Below, piece after piece: positions 21,687 to 32,600 of a stretch of 64,000 nucleotides of DNA; the first letter of the stretch is position 1, and the number at the start of each line of letters is the position of its first letter. The stretch comes from Scortum barcoo (Eukaryota > Chordata > Actinopteri > Centrarchiformes > Terapontidae), in NCBI GenBank assembly GCA_023238725.1, contig CM041531.1, positions 5,108,354-5,172,353 on the forward strand, read 5' to 3'. The position numbers and the translations under genes were made by a program. The notes below the pieces were generated by a model. It had not been told where the DNA came from and searched no databases. It was given only the letters and a program-made list of their open reading frames with translations.

Positions 21687-24600
21687 CACACATCCACTTT
21701 AAGTTGGCCAATAAAACACACACACTTACAATTAGAGTAAATGCACTCACCTGGCCAGCTTGCTGAGGCCCAGGACTCTTTTGTTGGGGAGGTAACCGAT
21801 GTGAACCTGCAGCGAGATCAAACGTTTTACACCAGTTTACACTAAATGTTTGCACTAAATGATCGATGAAATGATAAAATGAAATGTGTAAAGCAGCTCC
21901 GGTCGCTCTGAAGTTTAGACCATCAGCATAATTTTATCCTGTATGATCTCTACCTGTAATCAGACATGAAGTTCAGTCAGCGAGGTGATAAAATGACAAT
22001 GACAGGAGAAAACGAGAACAAGAGAACAAAGAAATATAGCGTGTTATAGGGAGAAAAGGCCTGCAGGAAATTATAGATATGTAGAGACGTTATAAATTAA
22101 TAACTAAAAACATAATAGCAAAGAATGAAAATTAATAAACAGCTGCAGAAAAGCAGGAAATGTGTCTGCATGGAAATAATATAAAATAAAGCGCTGCAGA
22201 CTCTTTTCTGACGGGCGAAGGTACCTCCAGTTATTTCAAGATGATCAGCACAAAGCTCCTTGAAGCAAACTGTGATTTGTGATAATGCACTATACGAATA
22301 AAAAATTACTCCAAGTCCAGAGCTTTGAAGAAACAGCAGATGCAAAATAAACACGCCAAAAGTGCACAAAATCTATTAAATACGAGAATATTTACATTCA
22401 TGAAGCCTTAAATATGGATTTTTAAATATCAAACACTTAAAAATGAAGACACTTGAATGTTTTAAACATTCCATCCATCCATCCATCTTCATCCAGCTTG
22501 ATCCGGGACCGGGTCGCGGAGGCAGCAATCTGAGCAGAGATGCCCAGACTTACCTCACCCCAGACACTTCCTCCAGCTCTTCCGGGTGGATTATGAGGCG
22601 TTTCCCAGGCCAGTCGAGAGACATAGTCTCTCCAGCATGTCCTGGGTCTTCCCCGCCAGGTGCCTCCTCCCGGTGGGACATGCCTGGAACACCTCCCTAG
22701 GGAGGCGTCCAGGGGGCATCCGAAACAGATGCCCAAGCCACCTCAGCTGACTCCTCTCGATGTGAAGGAGCAGCGGCTCTACTCCAAGCTCCTCCCGAGT
22801 GACCGAGCTTCTCACCCCTATCTCTAAGGGAGCGCCCAGCCACCCTGCAAGTGGAGGAAACTCATTTCGGCCACTTGTACCCATGCGATCTTGTTCTTTC
22901 GGTCATTACCCAAAGTTCATTACTACCATAGGTGAGAGTGGGAACATAGATTGACCAGTAAATCCGAGAGCTTCGCCTTTCAGGACTCAGCTCCTTCTTC
23001 ACCACGATGGTCTGGCACAACTGCATAACTGCGGAGGCTGCACCAATCCGCCTGTCAATCTCACGCTCCATCTTTCCCTCACTCGTGAACAAGACCCCGA
23101 GATACTTGAACTCCTCCACTTGAGGCAGGACCTCTCCACCCACCCGGAGAGGGCACGCCACCCTTTTCCGGTCGAGAACCATGGCCTCGGATTTGGAGGT
23201 GCTGATTCTCATCCCAGCCGCTTCACACTCGGCTGCAAACCGCTCCAGTACATGCTGAAGGTCCTGGCCTGATGAAAGCCAACAGGACAACATCATCTGC
23301 AAAAATCAGAGATGAAATCCTGTGGTTCCCTAACTGGACTCCCTCCAGCCCCTGGCTACGCCTAGAAATCCTGTCCATAAAGATTATGAATCAGAACCGG
23401 TGACAAAGGGCAGCCCTGCCTGGAGTCCAACATGCACTGGGAACAGGTCTGACTTACTGCTGGCAATGCTGAACCAAGCTCCTGCTCTCGGTCGTACAGA
23501 GACCGAACAGCCCTTAGCAAAGGCCCCTGACCGGACCCCATACTCAGCGGAGCACTCCCCACAGAATACCATGAGGGGCACACGGTCGAATGCCTTCTCC
23601 AGATCCAAAAAGCACATGTGGACTGGTTGGGCAAACTCCCATGAACCCTCAAGAGAGCTGGTCCAGTGTTCCACGACCATTGGGCACAAAACCACATTGT
23701 TCCTCCTGAATCAGTTCTCAATTCTCCTCTCCAGTACCCTGGCGTGAGACCTTCCTGGGAGGCTGAGAAGTGTGACCCCGTGTAGTTGGAACACACTCTC
23801 CGGTCGATCTTTTTAAAAGGAGGGACCACCACCCCGGTTTGCCACTCCAGAGGCACTGTCCCCGACCTCCATGCGAGATCAGATGAAACGTCGATCATCG
23901 ACCTCCAGCATAGGGTGTCCTGGTGCTACGTGCACTGATGCTCACCCTTATGCTCAAACATGGTGTTCATTATGGACAAACTGTGACTACAACATAAGTC
24001 CAATAACAGAACACCACTCAGGGTTCAGATTCGGGGAGGCCATTCCTCCCAATCACGCCCCTCCAGGTATCACTGTTGTTGCCCACGTGAGCGTTGAAGT
24101 CCCCCAGTAGAACAATGGAGTCCCCAGTCGGAGCACTATCAAGTACCCCTCCCAGGGACTCCAAGAAGGCGGGTACTCTGTACTGCTGTTCGGCCCGTAG
24201 GCACAAACAACAGCAAGAGACCTATCCCCAACCCGGAGGCGCAGGGAAGTGACCCTCTCGTTCACCGGGGTGAACTCCAACACATGGCAGCTGAGCTGGG
24301 GAGCTATAAGCAAGCCCACACCAGCTCGCCGCCGCTCACCCTGGGCAACTCCAGAGTAGTGGAGGGTCCAGCCCCTCTCAAGGAGCTGGGTTCCAGAGCC
24401 AAGCCCAAGCTGTGCGTGGAGGTGAGCCTGACCATCTATAGCCAGTATCTCTCAACCTCCCTGCACGAAGCTCAGGCTCCTTCCCCCCAGCGAGGTGACA
24501 TTCGATGTCCCTATGGCCAGAGTTTTGGTCCAGGGATTGGGTCGTCGAGGCCCCCTGCCACCGACTGCCACCCAAACCACATTGCACCGGCCCCTCATGG

Positions 24601-25234
24601 ACCTTCCTGCATGGTGGACCTCCGAAATGGCCCCACGCCCACCCATTCGCCATGCCATTTCGGGCTGAGCACCAGGCACTCGCCTGCATGAGCCCCAACC
24701 CCAGGACTGGCTCCAGCGTGGGGCCCCAACGGTAATCAACAATCCGGGCGACGTAATGGTCCTTGATGTTGTGAATACATGAATACATGATGAGCTGGTG
24801 AAATGCTCTTAGTCTGGCCACAGTCAACGAAAAAATGATTTACATAAAAATGTGCTTTGTTGTGAAGCTGTCGAGATATGATGTTCCTGGCCTGAATGAT
24901 TATCTCAGTCCGGTGTTGTGTCAAAGTCTGTGTCCCTGTTAATATGTGTTTTCTCTCACTTAAAATTGAATTATTTTAACCCTGATATTTAACCGGTGTG
25001 CAGTGCTTAGTTCATTTTAACCTCTGCCGGCCGTTTTTATGAAAAAGCAGATGTTTTCGTTGTGCTTTAGCCGCTTATTGGCCCCTGTAGGTTTTGCCCC
25101 CGCACTTCATAAACCAACAAGACAACAGAACAAAAGCCGAAGACGAGAGCGGAGCAGGTGGATGAGCAGCAAGACGAGAGGAGGAAGAGACGTCAGCTGG
25201 AGAATCACTGCTGTGGATGTCTGGAGGCTCTAAT

Positions 25235-25271
<37 letters not shown>

Positions 25272-26254
25272 ACTCAAATGTCAGACGCAATTTGTTGACG
25301 AGACGAGAGAAAGGGCAGCGGCAACAAGCGTGCAGAGATCTCTTTTTCCTCTTTTTCCTGCGGCGGTCTGACATATCGGCATCAAACGCACTGACTGTGA
25401 CGGTCATCCGCTTCACGTTATCCCCGTTTACAGGCACGTGCTGCGAGTGACGACAGGGGTGAGGTGTTTTTTTTTTTTTTACCCACTTGAGATTTCTTTC
25501 TCAAGTGGTGGAGACCAAAACAGAGCTAAAAGCAGAGAAAACACTTCGATCAAGTGTTGAGAAAGATGATCGCTGATGTCTTTTTTACTTGTGCATCAGT
25601 ATCTGTTTGCTAATCTGTTAATAACTTTATAAGGTGGAGATACTTCAGTTAGTTGTGGAGCTTATGTCCCTTCTTGTGGCTCGACATTATTGATTTCAGA
25701 TTTTTTCAAACGGCCTCTCTCAAAAAGTCAGAGCCTGTTATCATTTCCTTTTTTAAGTTTTTCATAGTATCACACACGTCACTCCTGTCGCCATCATTTG
25801 TTTAAATTCTTGTTGTTCTGGCTCCTCCTCCCTCGTGACATCACGCAGGTCGTGAAAGACGGCAAGGTATGATTGGCTGAGGCCCAATATGGAGTCTGTT
25901 TATGTGTCTCGGTCGTGTCTCTGTAAGAATATATGACTTTATAATCACCTAATCTGACACAGTGACCATCGTAACAGACAGAAATATTGACAACGATCTC
26001 TTTTAACAGGGAATATATCATTCTGGAGAAGTGTTGATGCCATTTTTCGGGTTCTTTAAAGGCCGAACGTGAAGCCAGATGTTTTTTTAAATGTGTTTTC
26101 AAATATTTGACGTAACAGTGGCTCTGATGATCGCAAAGTGAATGACAGCCTGCAATAAACTGCTCTTATCAAACAGGGAGCCAGCTACCTGCACGCCAAC
26201 AATACAGGAGGAGGAGGAGGAAGAGGAGGAGGAGGAGGTGGAGGAGGCGAGGTC

Positions 26255-26285
<31 letters not shown>

Positions 26286-26571
26286 GTGTGGTGAGTCACT
26301 GAGAGAAACAACAGACAGACGGACAGATGAGAGAGGATAGATAAGAGGCGACGCTGCTGACGATGATGACGAGGGGAGGGAGGAGGTTTAGGGACACAAA
26401 CAGCCACCTGATGGCCACACACACACACACACACTGGGGAGGTGGTGTAAGTGTTCGTGTGATTCACTGCTGTCATCAGAGCCCATTTACACCGGTGGAA
26501 AAGGATCAGCTGCCAGCCCCTATTGTCTTAAACGACATGCACCTGCAGGCGAAGATGGAGGGATAAGGGAG

Positions 26572-26610
<39 letters not shown>

Positions 26611-29600
26611 AAGAGAGAAACTGGAAAAAGGGGGGGGAAGTCCAAACGGGCTTTAAGAGGAGAGTAACGATGTCAAAAGAGCAGGGAGAAGGCTAAAAGA
26701 AAGAAAACAAACAGATCTCGGCTCAGTCTAATTTTTTCTCGTGTTCTTTGTTGTTGAAACGTCGGAGATATACATCTCTTGTGCGTTAAATTATGAATAT
26801 TTGCAGTTTCTTCGAAGAATATGGTCACAAATAAGAAACATCCCCTTTACTGATCAGCTGTTTATAATATTTATTCATACTGCAATTTCATATTTATGCT
26901 GATACAGCACATCCGTATAGTGTGGACAAATATTCACTAAACCAGCAACGTTTTTTGTGTTTTTGTATTTTATTATTTCACGTCCAGCGTTTTTTGTGTT
27001 GTTTTGTTTTTGTTTTTTTACTTGTTCTAAAGGTTAAATTAAAACGAACAGTTACATATTTAAGTTTTTTGTATGAATTAAATTAAAACCAAATGAGATA
27101 CAACATGTTGCTTGGCGAGTAAAGGTCAGGAGGTCATCGAATGTGTTAGGATTCATCCTCAGGGGGTCAAAGATACAAGCGGGACAGAAGGACTGATGCA
27201 TCTTCAGACTGATGTGATCTTTTTTACCACTTTAATTGATCTTAATTTGAACATTCAAAACACATTATGAGCTACGAATTTAAATGAAAATCCACCAGAT
27301 TCGTGTGCGACAGGAGGAAGCGCTGCCACTGTTGCTCTCCGCAGACGTTTTCCAGACCTGCTGCTGCCATTTAACAATTTAAGCTCGCCTTGTTGGCCTT
27401 TGACTGGTACATGTTTTCTAATTCTATCATCGTGTTCCAGTAACTCGTCCGTTCATGAAGGAATTAATGTTCTTCTTCCTCATTTCTTCTTCTTCCTCAT
27501 TCCTTCTTCTTCCCTTATTTCCCGCCTGAAACTGGAGAACGTCGTCTTTCTGGTTTCTGGGGTGTGTAATGTGTAATGTGTGTGTGTGTGTGTGTGTGTG
27601 TCCCTCACCCTGCCGAAGATGGGCACCAGGTGATGTTCACACATGGAGAACATGTCGATGTCTTTGACGATCACCATCTCATCGTGGTCCTCGTCGAAGA
27701 TGGCGTCATTCAAAATGTCTGCAGAAAAAAAAACAAACGAGAGATGAACTTTGCTTTGTGAACATGATTTTTTTTTTTTATTTACAGATTATTTACCACC
27801 CTGAACCATTAGTCATCTATTGTATTTATCCTTTACTCATTTATACACTTATTCCTCAATCAATAAGCCCTCTGATGCAGATATATTTCCATTTTATATT
27901 TATGATTCTTGACTTGGAGTTGTTGTTTTTTCTTTTCTTTTATTCTCCTCTCTTTTGTTTATTGTGACTTTTAAAAAGTATTTTTTTTAGCTATAAGCCT
28001 TTACTTTATGTTATGTATTTTATTATTTCACGTCCAGCGTTTAGCTCTGGTGATTCTTCCAGCATCACTTCCTGTACCCTCGAGGACAGACAGATGGAAA
28101 CCACCAGGGACGCCCTGTTCACTTCCACCTTTCAGCTCCCTTTATCGTCGACTTTTTGGTGTTTCTCTCCGGCAAACATTGCTGTCTAATTATAGCTCTG
28201 CTTCCATACACTCCTTCCTGTTGTTGCTTTATTGCATTTTTCAGTCGCTGGGGGTTCAATAAAGCGCTTTATCTGTTTGTGACGATGCAGACGCCTCTCG
28301 CTCTCACCCACCGCGGCACTTTTTAATTTCCTGACTGGCTATCTGTTAGAGGGAGATGAATGAGGGGGTGGGGCGTGGTCACCGAAACAACAGAGAGCAG
28401 GCTGACTTGTTGCTTCAATCTTATTGTGTGTGTGTGTAAACAGGTAGTTCATGTTTGAAGCAAGATCAATACTCAGACGCTCTTTAAGCTTCTTTTTTTT
28501 TTTTGCATTTTTGTTTTGTTTATGATGCTGTTTCTTCATGAAGATACCTCCCAACACTACATACACTCTGGTGATTTGTTTTACGATGTCTCTTGGTCTA
28601 ATTTGGGACTTTTGATGTCTTTTTCTCTGCAGATGAGGCACTCTGCTTTGGGACAGTTTGTTTATCCGCTGTGAGGAAAGAAGTCGAGTAGCTCTGTTTT
28701 TTTCTTTGGCTCAACCTCAGATGGTTTTTATGGCTGAGACCAATCTGCATTCATTTTAGGTCTGTTTACTGTAATAAATCTTTCTTCTGATTACTGATGA
28801 CCGCTGACCGCCGTGCAGATTGTTAGCTTTCAATGTTTCAACATTTAACATGCTTTAAATTATTATATAAAACTGTTATTAAGAAACATTTAGCTTGCTT
28901 AAAAGTCAGAGAACCACCAAAGGAGAAACATGAACCACATTTCACAGTAATCCATCAAACGTGTCGAGGCATTTCACTGAAAATCCCATGAGTCAACCTC
29001 ATGTTGGCACCAGATGAAAACACGTTTACCAAAGTTTTTTGGATTTATTGACTGTCATTACAAAATTTGGGTAAATATCTAAATCGTAGATGTTGAGATA
29101 TTCCTGTGGATAAGCGAACACATCGACCTGCTGGTGGCGCTGCAGCAAAATCAGCAAGATTCGTCATCTGGAAACCAAAAGTTCATGATAAACCATCCAA
29201 CAGTTGTTGAGATGTTGGAAAAACTGCATTAAGTCTGTGTGTGTGAATGGGTGTGTGGGGGTCTTTTTAATAGGCAGACACCAGTTTAACCAGCTCCTGG
29301 CCACACTTCGTCTTTATTGACCCACAGACGAAAAAAACTGATTGGACTGGATGCAGTTTACCTTCAGGCTGACGCTGTAATAAAGCCGTGATCCTGTTCT
29401 GAAAGTTTTGCAATGAACAACAAAGTTTAAAGTGAAACCAAGACAAAGTGCAACATCACAACAAAACAAAGAAAAAATCCCACAAGGACAGTTATTGACC
29501 GTTTAGCTTCTTCAGTAAAAAAGTCTGACTAACCTGAAGGTCCCTCAGGACTTTGTTTTATCAGTGTCGAGGTGTTCCCAAATCTCAACTAAAGCTGAAA

Positions 29601-32600
29601 CCTTTAGTCACTTAGCTGGCAGACAGAAAATCATTAAATATTTTGAAAATGGTAAAAGTCATTGTTCAAGCCAAAAGGCCAAACACATTTTCTTCATCTT
29701 ACAGGATAGCAAACTTAATAAATTTGTTTTTTGGGCCACTTGGGGGCAGCAGAAACAAGTTGTGAACAAAACATGTCGTCACCTTTTGAGTTGTTGTGAT
29801 GAACTTGTTAGAAAACATTTCCTTATTTCCACATCCAGCAGGTACAAAGCAACATGATCACTGATGTGAAGCTGTGTTTGTTTACACCTGATGAATGAAC
29901 ATTCAATATTTTCTCTCTTTTTAGCTCTGTTTTTGGTCCTACCGACTCCTGAGGGACGTATCTGTCTCTTTATCTGCTAAACGCTCCACTGTGTCCACCA
30001 GCTGCTCTCTGTGTCGGTCTGCTGTCTGATGGGCAGGTCGAGTGGCTTTTTACAGCTTATTCTGTCAAAAACTATCCTATGGGAGCGTTGGAGAGAAAAA
30101 CAATCAGCCAAAACTGATGAAGCTGCAGATTCAGCTGAAAATGATCTGTAGGTTCATCAGAGTGAGTCATTTAACATCTTATTATTTAAAAAAACATACA
30201 GAACTACTGAAATCAGACCTAAGGTGTTTGTAATAAACCAGAATTATACTTTAAGGACAAACACTCTACTCACATCATTATTACAGCGTCCAACACCATC
30301 AGCTGACAGTGAAAGATGTGCACGTCACACGCACACACACCCTGAAGGGAAATAACATTAAATCAACCTTAACTAAATAAAGGGCAGCTGGTGAGGACTG
30401 CCGGTTCAGACGCCCTGGGTGACAGAAAGACGAGGCGGCTTTCAGGTAATGACAGCGTTACTCATCATCAGCTCTGCATTCAATAGTGCTGCCTCCTGTG
30501 TGTGTGTGTGTGTGTGTGTGTGTGAGTGAGTGAAGAGGCCACATGTTGGTTGCCACCACGCTCTGAATGAAACAGGAAACACTGGAGTGAATGACTAAAT
30601 AAACAAGGTTTTTCATTTATTGTTCAGACAGCCAGATGTGTGTGTGTGTGTGTGTGTGTGTAACAGACTTAACCTAACAAACACAGACTTTAACCACTGA
30701 CCCAAAAATTTGCCTTTTTTTCAAATCAGGTTGGACATGTTGTCCCCGGTTAAGGGGTCTTGAGTCTGAAATGTGTTGAACGTAGGATAAGTCCTATAGA
30801 TAGTCACATCCCTGGGCGTGTATTCATGAGTCACCTCTTTACATCCCTGCCTTTAAATACACACAGGCGCATACACAGGTTAGTTTTGAACAACATTTCT
30901 GACATTTGGTTTGTTGCCCAGCTTCACATCCCATAATATTCGTCATTCTCGATGTTTTCAGATCTGCTGAGTCTCAGGAAATTGCGCGTCTGGTTATTTA
31001 AAAATGACATTTATTGACTGAATCTGAAGACTCCCGGATGCTCTGCGCTGCCTTTTGGTTGGAGGCTACGAACGGCTTTGTGTGTGTGTGTGTGTGTGCG
31101 TGTGTGTGTGTGTGTGTTGCCAGGCAACCACACAATCAGCTGAGGATCAGCTGTCAGTCCTTCACAGCAGGTGTTGGCTACTGTAGCTAACGTCACATTG
31201 GCGGTGCATTTGAAAATTTTAAGCGAAGGACTGTTCTGTGATTGAATTGCGAAGTCTTATTCTGACTTTTCTTGTCTCAAAAGGCTGAGAAAAATAAAAG
31301 TGAACAGTAGCATTATTACAGACCAACTTCTTGCTTCAACTTTGACCTGCACTGTTATTTGTCCAATGAGGGATCATTACAACATTTGAGGTAACTTCAC
31401 TGTAAGTTTTACTTCCAAATAAAGTAGTTTGTTTCATCTGTATCTCAGTCTGTTGAACATCGTTGCAAAGATGGAGCTGTGTCTCCTGATCTCAGCACTA
31501 ACTCTTTGAATATGTTAAGTTATCAGTTTATCAGCTCAGCGAGGTCGTGAGCTAAAGATTGACTAAGATTTGTCAGTGATCTGTAATGTAATGTTCAGAA
31601 TTTCTGTTTAATCCTTACATAACTTCTCCTCTTTAAAAGTTTTGTTCGTCATGTGCTCGACAACAAGAGGATTTCAATAAAAGCTGAGGATTTGATGAAA
31701 GCTGAACTCATGACCTGCACACACACACGTGAACACACTGATCAAACAGTGTGTCGCTCGCCAAAAAAAAAAAAAAGCTCCACAAACATCCTGATGTTCA
31801 TCAGCTACATGTGCTTTTGGTGTTTTTTTCTGCTTTCCAACAAGTCAAAGGGGAGTCTCCTATACCAGCCAATCAGCAGGCAGACAGAGCAGCACCACCG
31901 CCTGCAGAGCAACACACATGTATGTCATCATCATCTTCATCACCTTCATCTTCACCACCGACCATCCTTTGCTGCTCAGTGGTGAGATGAAGGAAGTCAA
32001 ACAACAGCCCGAGTCACCTCTTTTCTTTTCTCTGAGCGCCTTCAACATTTTTCTCTGCATTCCTTCAGCTTCATAACACACACATTTACCCCCCCCCCCG
32101 GCCCCCCCCAACAAACAGCCAAACTGCCTCCAGATGGATTTCTGGAGGAGGCTGAGACGGAGAAGAGGGGGCAGATCCCCGACTCCAGCCACTCCAGCAA
32201 GCCATAGGGTGGAGAAGCCGGCCCATATGGACCTCATACTGCACATCAGCCCCTCTCTGGATGCTCACCGCCCCACCACGCCCCCCCAACATGACTCAGC
32301 AAATCCCGCAACACCCCAACAAGCCAGATTTTACAAGACGTGGGATCTCTCTCAAAAGTTCATGCAAAGCCTGTTTGTCTGAGTTGTTTGTTTTATTTAA
32401 ATAAAAGCTCAAGATAAAATGTTAATCTCCTCATTTCTGCGTCACTATTAACTGTTTAAACACACATTTGGATCCCAAAGTTAAAAAAAATATATGATCT
32501 GTGACTGATAATAGCTGCAACTACTGATATTTACATTATGGCTTCATCTGGATTAATCATTTAGTTTATTAAACGTCTATAAAACTTTTACTTTGCATTG

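Noticed and set aside
24284..24735. Plus-strand proline-rich frames of 135 and 76 codons
   Set aside because: They are antisense to the 5' part of Rex3 copy 2.
25481..25508. Ten-bp hairpin CCACTTGAGA / TCTCAAGTGG
   Set aside because: Short stem next to a T run in an intron. Such pairs are expected by chance in 64 kb.
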